Below are positions 44,885 to 53,603 of a stretch of DNA of 55,462 bases, piece by piece (positions within the stretch are counted from its first letter, which is position 1; each line of letters opens with the position of its first letter). A model generated the notes under the pieces. It worked only from the letters and a program-made list of their open reading frames with translations, was not told where the DNA came from and ran no database searches. Made by a program: the position numbers and the translations under genes. This stretch comes from Bacteroidales bacterium. GTDB taxonomy: Bacteria > Bacteroidota > Bacteroidia > Bacteroidales > JAIPAP01. The stretch covers positions 1 to 55,462 of the forward strand of contig JAIPAP010000007.1 of assembly GCA_021740045.1 (NCBI GenBank), written 5' to 3'.

Positions 44885-45713
44885 TTATATCGAATTCTTT
44901 TTGAAATTCAAAACTATTCCTTAGCTCTTCAAGCAATTTATTAAACATCTCACGCCCGGTTTCCTCATCGAGCTGCATCCAGCGGTTCACCATATTCAGT
45001 TTGATCACATATCCCAAAATCACCTCGATGGTGAAATAATTGAAGGTGTTCAACTCATCGATATATTGCCATTTAAGCTGATCGATATCTTTCTCTCGCT
45101 CCAGCAAATTCTCCTTATCGAAAATATGAAGCAGCTTTTCCACCTCCGGAAAATCGTTGGCCAGGCCAAAATCACGGGCATGGCTCTTTCGGATGGACTC
45201 GGTAATGGCTTCATGGCCGATGAGTTCCCCTTCGAGCGGATGGTCATATTTGCGCGCCATAAGGCCGGCCATTACATTTTTTACGTTCCGCTCAAATTCG
45301 AACCATTTATCAAGAAAATCATTCTTCAAAGACGTTATGTAATCATAAAAAAGGCCGGTCAATTGATTCTCCCAGCTCATGTTCTCGTCTAAAGTCGTTT
45401 CATTGAGGTAATTAATAATGAACTTCTGCATATATTGCGGAAGCTGGCTGGGCTCTTTTTTCTCCTCTTCCAGCAAATCGTGGGAATAATTCCCCATATC
45501 GTTAAAAGGCTCCTCACTCTTTTGCAGGAGATTTAGCAGGTTAAAATTGTCATGAGGTAAGTAAAGCACTTTAACGAGCTCGAGGTCCTTCCCGTCAATT
45601 TCTTCATGGAGATATTCCTTAAACTCCCCAGGGGAAAACTGAAGCTTATTTTGCTCGAGGATCAGCTCCGGAAGACCGGCAACAAGACTATAATAGTGCT
45701 TTATTATTCTCAT
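44868..45713 (-). CDS. DUF2764 protein of the V-type ATPase operon
   Basis: A 281-aa largely helical protein beginning YYSLVAGLPEL, the hallmark of DUF2764. This family is found in V-type ATPase operons of Bacteroidetes, Chlamydiae and spirochaetes, in the place where other operons have subunit C, so it probably links the central shaft to the ring or to the stator. It overlaps the E gene by 4 bp (ATGA) and the A gene by 17 bp, indicating coupled translation and fixed stoichiometry. Confidence 0.85.
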   Translation of the reverse strand: MRIIKHYYSLVAGLPELILEQNKLQFSPGEFKEYLHEEIDGKDLELVKVLYLPHDNFNLLNLLQKSEEPFNDMGNYSHDLLEEEKKEPSQLPQYMQKFIINYLNETTLDENMSWENQLTGLFYDYITSLKNDFLDKWFEFERNVKNVMAGLMARKYDHPLEGELIGHEAITESIRKSHARDFGLANDFPEVEKLLHIFDKENLLEREKDIDQLKWQYIDELNTFNYFTIEVILGYVIKLNMVNRWMQLDEETGREMFNKLLEELRNSFEFQKEFDINGRKR

Positions 45714-46330
45714 TGCTTCTCTCCGTAAAGTAATTGGTTTGTTCTGGGGCGCAGGTACGCCTTGAAAAAGTTTTCAAAGTCCTGGTCGGTAAAACTGATC
45801 TTAAAACTGCCATCCTTGGGGCCAATTTTGAAGCCGGATTTCATGCGTTGGTCAAACTTAACTTCCAGGCCCTTTTGCATGTATTCATTCTCCTTAGCGG
45901 TAAAATATTTTCCCAGCTTATTTTCATCTTCCTTGGGAAGCATAACAGCTACATTCAACTGTCCCGTTTTGCTGGGGTCCCAGTTTTTAATGGCGGTTTC
46001 TATGATCTCTTGTACGAAGTCCTTGTCTTTAAATACTTTTTCAACAGGTTCATCAATTACTTTGGCGGTGATCAGATCGGTAATTTTTTGCTTTAATGCT
46101 GTAACTGCCTGATTAGCCGATAATCTTAATTCCGAATCCAGGTTTTTCTTAATCTCTTCGGCCTCTTTCTTCGCCTTGTTTACAATTTCATCGGCTTCCT
46201 TTTGTGCTTGATTCTTAATTTCTTCAGCTTCCTTTTCAGCCTTTTGTTTGATTTGCTTTGCTTCCTCGTTGGCTTTGGATACACCTTCCGAGTAGATTTT
46301 TTCAGTTAATTCCTGCAGTTTATTTTCCAT
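45710..46330 (-). CDS. atpE: V/A-type ATPase subunit E (peripheral stalk)
   Basis: A 206-aa protein: long amphipathic helix rich in Lys, Glu and Ala (about 1-95, for example KANEEAKQIKQKAEKEAEEI) followed by a small alpha/beta domain (about 100-206). This is the peripheral-stalk E subunit layout. No separate G (or H) subunit gene is seen in the operon, so this long helix may pair with another chain or with itself. First gene of the operon. Confidence 0.9.
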   Translation of the reverse strand: MENKLQELTEKIYSEGVSKANEEAKQIKQKAEKEAEEIKNQAQKEADEIVNKAKKEAEEIKKNLDSELRLSANQAVTALKQKITDLITAKVIDEPVEKVFKDKDFVQEIIETAIKNWDPSKTGQLNVAVMLPKEDENKLGKYFTAKENEYMQKGLEVKFDQRMKSGFKIGPKDGSFKISFTDQDFENFFKAYLRPRTNQLLYGEKQ

Positions 46331-46402
46331 GGATTAACGCGATTTATATTTAGTTGCCTTGTTTTCATGCAATAGCTTAATTTTTACAGCCTATAAGACG
46401 GC

Positions 46403-46431
46403 CAAAATTAACAAAAGATTTACATTTCAAA
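46403..46431 (-). promoter_or_regulatory. Candidate promoter of the ATPase operon (proximal)
   Basis: On the minus strand TTTG (46428-46431) is followed after 17 bp by TAATTTTG (46403-46410), a match to both Bacteroidetes elements though the spacing is a little short. This would start transcription near 46396, with a leader of about 66 nt. Confidence 0.5.
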
Positions 46432-46498
46432 GGTTAATTCCATATGAATTTTCTAATCTCTACAGAGTTTAAATAATTTGACATCAATACTACCCAAT

Positions 46499-46518
46499 AG
46501 TGTTAAACGTTTAACACT
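46499..46518. promoter_or_regulatory. Perfect 20-bp palindrome upstream of the ATPase operon
   Basis: AGTGTTAAACGTTTAACACT is its own reverse complement. The central TTAAACGTTTAA with CG in the middle resembles LacI-family operators. It is 169 bp upstream of atpE and directly downstream of a distal -7 box (46531-46538). No regulator gene is adjacent. Confidence 0.6.
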
Positions 46519-46530
46519 CCTTTACGCATA

Positions 46531-46538
46531 CAAATATA
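46531..46538 (-). promoter_or_regulatory. Candidate -7 box (distal) of the ATPase operon
   Basis: The minus strand reads TATATTTG (TAnnTTTG), about 200 bp upstream of atpE. Transcription starting about 7 bp later would begin next to the 20-bp palindrome, which suggests a repressor site. The 318-bp gap between 46331 and 46648 holds these elements and a small TAAACC-CACA-GGTTTA hairpin (46578-46593), and no gene. Confidence 0.4.
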
Positions 46539-46648
46539 GATATATTTCAAGTTCTCAGTTTGATTTTATGGGAACCTTAAACCCACAGGTTTAGCCTAAA
46601 CTATAGGATTTTCGAAAAGTATAAATAAATCTTCTAATCTTGCATAAC

Positions 46649-47074
46649 TTATAACAGCCCAGCTGAACGCATGATCTCGGCAAGCTTTTTATCATGTTTG
46701 GCTTGTTCTCTCATGATGTGCTCCAATTTCCGGTATTTCTCGTCAAGGTCTTCTGTTTTTTGCCTTACCGGATGTAGGGATGTTCGCCTGTCCCACATGA
46801 TATAACCAAAAATGAGAATGATGAATGCTATCACAATCCCAAAACCCCAGTATAAAACTTCAATCCTGTTTAAAACAGCATCAAAGCGGGTGTTCATTTC
46901 ACTACGGAGTGACATGAACCGCCGATCCATTTCCTCCCCAAGAGCCTCTACCTCCTTTTCGGTTCGCATAATACGGTCGCGGTCTTCCAGGGTAAACGCC
47001 ACCTCGTCATCCTGACCAAAGGCCGGAACTATGGTCAGCAAAATTAATAAGAGATATATCGATATTGACTTCAT
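46649..47074 (-). CDS. Exported coiled-coil membrane protein, unknown function
   Basis: A 141-aa protein: signal peptide (MKSISIYLLLILLTIVPAFGQ), a charged helix (about 25-65, RIMRTEKEVEALGEEMDRRF), one membrane helix (VLYWGFGIVIAFIILIFGYIMW, about 73-94) and a second coiled-coil-like basic region at the C-terminus (EKYRKLEHIMREQAKHDKK). If both the signal and the membrane helix are used, the C-terminus is cytoplasmic. I do not recognise the family. It lies 67 bp after the RND pump gene, on the same strand. Confidence 0.65.
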   Translation of the reverse strand: MKSISIYLLLILLTIVPAFGQDDEVAFTLEDRDRIMRTEKEVEALGEEMDRRFMSLRSEMNTRFDAVLNRIEVLYWGFGIVIAFIILIFGYIMWDRRTSLHPVRQKTEDLDEKYRKLEHIMREQAKHDKKLAEIMRSAGLL

Positions 47075-47141
47075 GGTATTAACCGAATTAATACATCAAA
47101 GATATACAAAATATATTCATATTTCAACCTTGACCAATTTA

Positions 47142-50100
47142 CTAAGCAGCCCTCCGTGTAAACATATGATAAAGTACCGGAACCACAATGAGGGTAAGGA
47201 AAGTGGATACCAACAAGCCTCCGATTACCGTCCAGCCCAGGGGAGCCCATAAAGTTCCTCCCCGGATGGTTAAGGGGAGCAATCCTCCGATTGTGGTTAA
47301 GGTGGTAAGGATAATCGGGGTAAACCGGGTTTCACCAGCCTTCCGGATAGCTTTTTTCATTTTATTTCCTTCCCGAAGCAATTGATTGGTATAATCCACC
47401 AAAATGATGGAATTGTTGATCACAATCCCGATCAGGCTGATCAACCCAATAAAGGCAGTAAAGGAAAAAGTGTACCCCGAAATCAGCAGCGCCCATACCA
47501 TTCCAATCATGGCAAAGGGCACGGCAACAAAAATAATAAGGGGTTGTGAGAAGGAACGGAATTGAAGTACCAGCACAGCAAATATGGCAATAATAGCAAT
47601 GACCATGGCCCGGCCCATGCCGCCAAAGGATTCCTGCCTGTTTTCAAGCTCCCCGCTGATCTTGTAATCATAACCTTTGGGGAAATCCTTGTTTTCGAGT
47701 TTTTCCATGACCGGACCCAATACCTCATCCAGGCTGTATCCTTTTCCGGTTTCGGCTGTAATAAGGGCGCTGCGATCGAGGTTGTAACGGGTAATAACGC
47801 TTGGAGCTTGACTGAATTCATAGGTTGCCAGTTGCCGCAAGGGTATCTGCCGGTTAAACATGGAGGTAACGTATATTTTATCAATATCCTGCAGGGTCAC
47901 CTCACCATCCACCGGCAGGCGCAAAATAAGGTCGTATTCTTCGCCTTCATCATCGCGGTATTTGGAAACCACCACTCCGTTAAGGGCTGTGCGGATTGTC
48001 TTATCGATTCGTGCCACGGGCACGCCCAGCATGCCAGCCTTGATCTTATTGATCCTGAAATGCAAGTTACTTTTGCTCTTGCTCATCTGGTTATCAATAT
48101 TGATGGCTCCGGGCTGGGCTTCCAGGTAATTCTCAACCTCCCGGCCCAGGTCCTTCAGAATCTCCACCTTCTCCCCGGTAACATAGATCATGATGGGCGA
48201 ATCACTGGGCGGGCCTTGCTCAAATTCAGTCACATTGATCCGGGCACCCGGGTAATCCGCAAAAGTCTTGCGCAGGCGCTCCACCAAATGATCGAATTCA
48301 GGATACTCATATTCATGCAGATGTACATAGAAATCAGCAAAGTTCTTGGCATAGCGGCGGGGAAAAACATTGTAATAAATGCGGGGGTTGCCATGCCCTA
48401 CATTAGTAGCATACTTCTCAATATCAGGCACTGTATCCAGCACCGATTCCACATATTGAGCCACCTCATCGGTTTCATCCAGATTGGTGCCTTCGGGCAT
48501 TAAAACCCTGATCATCAATTGCGGGGTTTCGGATTTGGGGAAAAAGCTTAATCCCACATAGCGGAAGACAAAGCCTGATATTCCCAGCAAAACCACGGCA
48601 ACGATCAACACCAGTGCCCGGTGATTAAGGGTATATCTCAAGGTGCTTCTGTAGGGCCCTTCGATAAATCCTTTCAACCATTGCTGAAAGCGATTTTCCC
48701 GACTATCGGTGTTTTGCTCTTTCTTTTTCTTCTTTTTGATCTTCTGATAGGGCTTTAAAACCTTACTGGCAATCAAAGGAGATAACGATAGGGCAATCAA
48801 AAGGGATACCGCCAGGGTGGCAATAATGGTTAAAGGCAGACTTCGAATAAAATCGCCCGCTTTATCAGGCATCATGATCACAGGCACAAAAGCCAAGACA
48901 GTTGTCAGTGTGGCACTTGAAATCGCCCATCCCACCTGCGATGCAGCTTTTACGGCAGCTTCCTTCCGGGAATATCCGTTGGCTATAAAACGATTGATGT
49001 TTTCCACCATCACAATGGAATTGTCCACCAATAGACCTAAAGCAACCACCAATCCCGCTATGGAAATTTGCTGCAGACCAAAACCTGATAAATCAACAAT
49101 TCCCAATCCTACAATGATGGAAAGCGGAATGGCGACAATAACAATGACAGATGAGCGGAACCCTAGCGCCAAAAGGATCACAATGCCCACCAGGATGATC
49201 CCCTGCAACAAATTCCCCAGGAAACCATTAATGCGGTCATCCACAATGGTAGCCTGATCAAATACAACTTCAAGCCTGACATCATCCAATTCCTCCTGAC
49301 GGAAATCCTGAAGGATGGGATCGATATTTTCCCGGATATCAAAAATATTATAACCCTCTTTTTGAAGGACTTTCATAAAGATGCTGCGCTTACCGTTAAA
49401 GCGAGCTTTATAGCTGACATCTTCGTAATCGAAATGCACATTGGCTATATTTTCGAGGTAAATAAGACGTCCTTCATACGAATGCACCACCGTGCGCCTG
49501 ATTTCTTCCAGGTTTTTAAAGGAACCGCTGGTCTTGATGCTATAATTCTTATCCCCCAGGTCCATGGCGCCACCGGGAATGATAGCACTGTTACTTCTGA
49601 TCGCATCCGCTACCTGCGACGCCGAAATATTCATTTGTGCCATTTGTTCCATATCCAATGAAATGCGGACTTCCTGCCGGGGAGCAGCAACAAGGTCGAC
49701 GCTTTTAACACCGCTTACCTTCTCAATTTGCTTTTTCAGTTTCTCGCCCTTATCTTTCATTACCCGGAATTCGGCGGTTTCCGATACAAGGGCTAGCTGC
49801 AATATGGCAACATCGGTGCTGGTCCACTGATTAATGGAAATGCTGTGAATATCATCCGGCAAATCGGTTTTAATGCTGTTGATCTCCTGAACCACCTCGT
49901 CATACTTCTCCTGGGCATCGGTTCCGTATGTAAATTCCACACCTACATAGGCAATTCCATCTTTCAGATTGGTATTGATCTTCTTAATATCCTCCAGCTC
50001 ATTAATGGCTTCCTCAATGGGAATAGCGATCAATTCCTCCAGGTCAACCGGATCGGCCCCCGGATAGATCATCACAATACCCGCCCCCGGAACATATATG

Positions 50101-50216
50101 GTTGGGTTTTCGGTTTTGGGCATATTAATGAATGCGTTTACCCCCCAAATGGTAAGCAGAATAAAAGCCATGAGGGTAAACTGGTAATTGCCGGTGGCTA
50201 GTCTGGGTAGCTTCAT
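47142..50216 (-). CDS. RND-family efflux pump (AcrB/HAE1 type)
   Basis: A 1024-aa inner-membrane pump with two repeats, each with a large periplasmic loop and helices around them. Visible landmarks: PTIYVPGAGIVMIYPGADPVDLEE near the start, the proton-relay helix GLVVALGLLVDNSIVMVENI (Asp of TM4), and a matching repeat near the C-terminus (LISLIGIVINNSIILVDYTNQLL, GGTLWAPLGWTVIGGLLVST). HAE1-type drugs or hydrophobic compounds are the usual substrates; the exact range cannot be told. Its start overlaps the membrane-fusion protein stop by 4 bp (ATGA). Confidence 0.93.
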   Translation of the reverse strand: MKLPRLATGNYQFTLMAFILLTIWGVNAFINMPKTENPTIYVPGAGIVMIYPGADPVDLEELIAIPIEEAINELEDIKKINTNLKDGIAYVGVEFTYGTDAQEKYDEVVQEINSIKTDLPDDIHSISINQWTSTDVAILQLALVSETAEFRVMKDKGEKLKKQIEKVSGVKSVDLVAAPRQEVRISLDMEQMAQMNISASQVADAIRSNSAIIPGGAMDLGDKNYSIKTSGSFKNLEEIRRTVVHSYEGRLIYLENIANVHFDYEDVSYKARFNGKRSIFMKVLQKEGYNIFDIRENIDPILQDFRQEELDDVRLEVVFDQATIVDDRINGFLGNLLQGIILVGIVILLALGFRSSVIVIVAIPLSIIVGLGIVDLSGFGLQQISIAGLVVALGLLVDNSIVMVENINRFIANGYSRKEAAVKAASQVGWAISSATLTTVLAFVPVIMMPDKAGDFIRSLPLTIIATLAVSLLIALSLSPLIASKVLKPYQKIKKKKKKEQNTDSRENRFQQWLKGFIEGPYRSTLRYTLNHRALVLIVAVVLLGISGFVFRYVGLSFFPKSETPQLMIRVLMPEGTNLDETDEVAQYVESVLDTVPDIEKYATNVGHGNPRIYYNVFPRRYAKNFADFYVHLHEYEYPEFDHLVERLRKTFADYPGARINVTEFEQGPPSDSPIMIYVTGEKVEILKDLGREVENYLEAQPGAINIDNQMSKSKSNLHFRINKIKAGMLGVPVARIDKTIRTALNGVVVSKYRDDEGEEYDLILRLPVDGEVTLQDIDKIYVTSMFNRQIPLRQLATYEFSQAPSVITRYNLDRSALITAETGKGYSLDEVLGPVMEKLENKDFPKGYDYKISGELENRQESFGGMGRAMVIAIIAIFAVLVLQFRSFSQPLIIFVAVPFAMIGMVWALLISGYTFSFTAFIGLISLIGIVINNSIILVDYTNQLLREGNKMKKAIRKAGETRFTPIILTTLTTIGGLLPLTIRGGTLWAPLGWTVIGGLLVSTFLTLIVVPVLYHMFTRRAA

Positions 50217-51265
50217 TTATTTTCTTCAGGTTTCATAACATTGATCTTGCTTTTAGAATCGATGTAGTTTACCCCCTTAGTAATAAGTGTCATACCTGGG
50301 GCAACACCCGACTTAACATACAGCTTTTCACCGGTAAGCCGCGATATGATAATCTTGCGGCGAACCGGCCGGTTATCCTCTATGGAATAAACATAAGCCG
50401 TAGTCCCCGAGGCATCGATCATCGCTTCATTGGGAATAACCATAAACAGATCACTTTCGGTGGGATAAATGTCCACTTTACCGATAAAACCTGAAGCCAA
50501 TTTCACTTCAACCGGATCGAGGCGGAGCTCCACCTCGTAGGTTCCGGTGTAGGGGTCGGCAGTTCCTGCAATTTGTTTTACCGTAGAACGAAACACCTGG
50601 TTTGGATAGGGATCAAAATGGATATGGGCAGTATCACCGGCCTTTACCTTGATCACATCCTTATCGGAAAGGTTGCAGTTCATTTTCCACCGGCCTTCCA
50701 TCACCCCAAACAAAATTACGGGAGTGCCGGGACCAACCATTTCGTTGGCTTCCATCAGGGTCTTAAGCACTTTACCGTTAGCCGGGGCCTTTATGCTGGA
50801 ATGATTCAGGTTGAAAAGCGCCGCTTCATAATCGGCTTCGGCTAGATTGAGGGCCGTTTTGGCATTCTGATAATCCTCCAGGGTGGCAACACTGTCCTGG
50901 TAAAGGTTTTTGGTTCGCTTCAGATCCCTTTCGGCTTTTTCCACGGCGAGTTCGGCTTGCCGCACTTTGGCACGGATCTCAGAAAGATCGAGCCGGGCCA
51001 TCGCATCACCTTTATTCACCATCTCCCCTTCATCAACTTCGATGGATTGGATAATGCCTCCGGTTTTAAAGCTAAGCCGCAACTCTTTAGGTGATTTTAA
51101 TTTACCACTGGTATGAATGGGAAATTTCACCTGTTTTTGCTTTACTGTAATGGTTTCCACATTCACCACATTTTCAGCCTTTTCGGGCTTATCATCGCCG
51201 GCACAGCTTGTAAGAACCCAGGTTGGGATAATAGCAATAACCAAAATACTGATATATCTTTTCAT
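50213..51265 (-). CDS. RND membrane-fusion lipoprotein (HlyD/AcrA type)
   Basis: The frame is open from 51298, but the ATG at 51265 starts a clean lipoprotein signal (MKRYISILVIAIIPTWVLTS then Cys), giving 350 aa. Lipoyl/barrel-sandwich half-motifs flank an alpha-hairpin (VRQAELAVEKAERDLKRTKNLY to LNLAEADYEAALFNLNHSSI); the barrel (FDPYPNQVFRSTVKQIAGTAD) and membrane-proximal domains follow. It links the RND pump to TolC in the periplasm. The gap to the TolC gene is 13 bp, and it overlaps the pump gene by 4 bp. Confidence 0.92.
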   Translation of the reverse strand: MKRYISILVIAIIPTWVLTSCAGDDKPEKAENVVNVETITVKQKQVKFPIHTSGKLKSPKELRLSFKTGGIIQSIEVDEGEMVNKGDAMARLDLSEIRAKVRQAELAVEKAERDLKRTKNLYQDSVATLEDYQNAKTALNLAEADYEAALFNLNHSSIKAPANGKVLKTLMEANEMVGPGTPVILFGVMEGRWKMNCNLSDKDVIKVKAGDTAHIHFDPYPNQVFRSTVKQIAGTADPYTGTYEVELRLDPVEVKLASGFIGKVDIYPTESDLFMVIPNEAMIDASGTTAYVYSIEDNRPVRRKIIISRLTGEKLYVKSGVAPGMTLITKGVNYIDSKSKINVMKPEENK

Positions 51266-51278
51266 AGCCCATGCGTTT

Positions 51279-52664
51279 TTAATCATTGGGATTTTCATAT
51301 CTAGATATCACATCAAGGCCGGCAACCCGGCGCAATTCGGCATCCTTTACCTTATAGTCATATTTGTTGATAATCAGGTTCTCTTTGGCGCGTGTCATAG
51401 CCGTGCGGGCATCCTTTAGCTCCAGGTAATTGGCCCGCCCCTGTTCGTATCTTTTACGAATGACCTGATAAGCGCTTTCAGCACTCTGTTTTTGTTTACG
51501 GGCAGCCACTACCGCTTTTCCGGCAGCTTCCAGCTCATACCAGGCCGAGATCACCTCAAGGCCAATCTGGCTTTGCACCTCCTGCAATTTCTCTTTGGCC
51601 ATAGCCCGGCTTATTTTCGACTCCTCAATTTCAGCACGATTTTCAAAGCCTTTAAATAAATCCCATTTAAGCACCAACGATGCCAGCACGTAATCATATT
51701 CATCGGTAAAGCGATACTCCGTTCCCTGAAAACCATAATCAACCGCAGCATTCAAAGAAGGGAGCCTGCCACCGGTATGATGCATTTCAATCACTTGCTC
51801 AGTCAATTGGATGCGTTTTTCCAACTGATCCAACTCCAGTCGTTGGTTCATGGCTTTTTGCTTTAGCTCTTCGGCCCTATATGCCGAAGTTACAGATGGC
51901 AAGCTTGTATCTGTTTTAATTTCCGTTTCAAGCTTGCGATTGATCAGGAAATTGAAATAGGCCCGGGCCTGTTTCTGTTTTTTTAGTGCCTCCGCCTGTT
52001 GTTGCTCAACTTCGCTGATCTCCGCTTCCGCCTTATGGATGGCATCGATGGTGACCTTATTATTATCATAAAGGCTGCGATTAACCCTCAAATTCTCCTC
52101 AAGCAATTCCAAGGTTTGCTTATAAAGATGCAACACTCTTTTGGTTTTCAGATAATTGAAATAAGCCTTACGTATTTTACTGATCAATTCACGTTTGTAT
52201 ACCTCCACCCCTATTTGCTTTACTTTAGTTTGTTGCTCACTGATCTTGTAATTGTAATAAATATCAGCATTGAATACCGGTTGGCGAAGGCTGAGCTTGG
52301 TTTCATGTTCCTTTGAACGAAGAAAGGGAACCGATTGGGCATCCACTTCAGGAAAGGCTTCTTCCTGCAGAAGAAAGTTCAGGGTATTGTAAACCGGGTT
52401 CAATAAGCTATCCACTGGAATATCGATGGTTCTGCCACCATCAGCCACTGAATATCGTGCGTTTAGCGAAACGCGTGGGAAAAAGAGGCTTTTGGATTGC
52501 TCCAGCCTTGCCAGGCTTTGCTCGTAGGATAATTGTTTTTGGCGAAGGGCATGATTACTCTCAAGGCCTTGCCGGATGTAGTTGTCCAGAACGGGGTTTT
52601 GACCCGTTACATACTGGGCAAAAAAGATAACCAATAAGTGAAGAATAATGACCCTGTTTACCAT
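51279..52664 (-). CDS. TolC-family outer-membrane channel
   Basis: A 461-aa TolC-like protein with a signal peptide (MVNRVIILHLLVIFFAQYVTG) and the two internal repeats of the family: YEQSLARLEQSKSLFFPRVSLNARY and LPSLNAAVDYGF, followed by LEDARTAM-type and AYQVIRKRYEQGRANYLELKDA helices. It forms the trimeric exit duct of the tripartite pump. First gene of the operon; a promoter lies 117 bp upstream. Confidence 0.93.
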   Translation of the reverse strand: MVNRVIILHLLVIFFAQYVTGQNPVLDNYIRQGLESNHALRQKQLSYEQSLARLEQSKSLFFPRVSLNARYSVADGGRTIDIPVDSLLNPVYNTLNFLLQEEAFPEVDAQSVPFLRSKEHETKLSLRQPVFNADIYYNYKISEQQTKVKQIGVEVYKRELISKIRKAYFNYLKTKRVLHLYKQTLELLEENLRVNRSLYDNNKVTIDAIHKAEAEISEVEQQQAEALKKQKQARAYFNFLINRKLETEIKTDTSLPSVTSAYRAEELKQKAMNQRLELDQLEKRIQLTEQVIEMHHTGGRLPSLNAAVDYGFQGTEYRFTDEYDYVLASLVLKWDLFKGFENRAEIEESKISRAMAKEKLQEVQSQIGLEVISAWYELEAAGKAVVAARKQKQSAESAYQVIRKRYEQGRANYLELKDARTAMTRAKENLIINKYDYKVKDAELRRVAGLDVISRYENPND

Positions 52665-52735
52665 GCCGGTGTGCTTTTAGATTGAACTGTTTTTACACCT
52701 AAAAGCCGGCCTGGAATGAGACAATTGCACTGCTT

Positions 52736-52747
52736 TACCATATGGTA
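52736..52747. promoter_or_regulatory. 12-bp palindrome in the efflux operon leader
   Basis: TACCATATGGTA is a perfect palindrome, located between the -7 box (52781-52788) and the TolC start, roughly 25-40 nt after the predicted start point. A repressor site is possible; a chance palindrome cannot be excluded. Confidence 0.3.
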
Positions 52748-52780
52748 CCTGTTTTTCATTCGCCATCAGCTCACAAGTAA

Positions 52781-52812
52781 CAAATATACATACCTTACCT
52801 GTATTAATCAAA
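52781..52812 (-). promoter_or_regulatory. Promoter of the efflux operon
   Basis: The minus strand has TTTG (52809-52812), a 20-bp spacer and TATATTTG (52781-52788): both Bacteroidetes elements at the usual distance. The predicted start near 52774 gives a leader of about 110 nt. This is the best promoter match in the window. Confidence 0.7.
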
Positions 52813-52910
52813 CAAGAAGCCTGCAATGCTAACAATCTTCAGATAATTTGGTTTATCAGATATTCGGGTGATTACGGCAGCATTCCTAATTTTTATCCGG
52901 TTTATATAGA

Positions 52911-53076
52911 GCCTGTCTATAAAGTCTCGATTTTGTCATATTCCTCCCCGCAACCCCTTAATCCCCTAAAGGGGAACAGCCTCACAATCAGCCGGCTATA
53001 TGGTTCTCCCCTTTAGGGGATCCCGATAGGTATCGGGAAGAGGGGCGAAGTTCGAGAGGAAGTTTGTAGACAGACA
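52911..53076. mobile_element. MITE-like palindromic element
   Basis: The ends are imperfect inverted repeats: GCCTGTCTATAAAGTCTCGA (52911-52930) and, read inward from the other side, GTCTGTCTACAAACTTCC then TCTCGA (down to 53052). Inside, ATCCCCTAAAGGGGA (52961-52975) and its reverse complement (53007-53021) form a second pair, and CCCGATAGGTATCGGG (53022-53037) a third. There is no ORF. A clear target duplication is not seen. It overlaps the 3' end of the aspartokinase-decarboxylase remnant. A passive element moved by a transposase elsewhere is likely. Confidence 0.6.
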
Positions 53077-53489
53077 CTAGTCCATTTATATGAATGCATG
53101 CCAGCCGGTACTGTATTTAGAATTTCAGAAATACCCGCCTTAATCCTGCTTTTTCCGGAATAAACTGCTTGCGGTATTCGTCTCAAATTATAGGTGGATG
53201 CCATACTTTCCCCGTATGCCCCGGCATCTTTTATGGCGAGATAATTACCTCTTCTCACCCGGGGCAAGTCGATATCTTCTCCAAATACATCGGATGATTC
53301 ACAAACCGGCCCGACTACATGATATTGCTCTATATCGCCTTCTCCGGATAAATTTTTAATATGATGTTTTGCCCCGTATAATGCCGGCCTGATCAGATCA
53401 TTAATGATATCTTTCACGGTGTTTATTCGTTCACCTGAACCCAGCGAGGTTCCCCCGAATTTGAATATGTGAATTGGGTTTGAAATCAT
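53013..53489 (-). pseudogene. Remnant of an aspartokinase-diaminopimelate decarboxylase fusion
   Basis: A 158-codon ORF whose first 28 residues are an aspartokinase start (IHIFKFGGTSLGSGERINTV) and whose continuation is the C-terminal part of diaminopimelate decarboxylase: NDLIRPALYGAKHHI, VVGPVCESSDVFGEDIDLP and AIKDAGAYGESMASTYN. Bifunctional AK-LysA fusions exist in some bacteria in exactly this order, so a single in-frame deletion of roughly 700 or more codons explains it. The junction is at KDIINDLIRP, where the DNA has the palindrome ATCATTAATGAT. The final 25 or so codons run into the MITE-like element. Aspartokinase catalysis and the PLP site are gone, so it cannot be active as either enzyme. 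Confidence 0.8.
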
Positions 53490-53563
53490 GGCCGCAAAAC
53501 TATTTTATGCCTGTTAGTTCAAGAAATAATTCGCCGGTTTATCACTTATTTGTAACGAAATGT

Positions 53564-53571
53564 TAAATTTG
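53564..53571 (+). promoter_or_regulatory. -7 box of the ACT-domain gene
   Basis: TAAATTTG matches TAnnTTTG, 32 bp before the ATG at 53604. The octamer TTTGTAAC occurs at 53549-53556 and 53568-53575, one copy overlapping the box. Confidence 0.5.
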
Positions 53572-53603
53572 TAACAATTTGTGAAATATTAAAGACTAAT
53601 GCC

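Noticed and set aside
47562-48503. A 313-codon plus-strand ORF inside the RND pump gene
   Set aside because: It is antisense to conserved pump sequence and shows no domain or start signal; a shadow of biased codon use.
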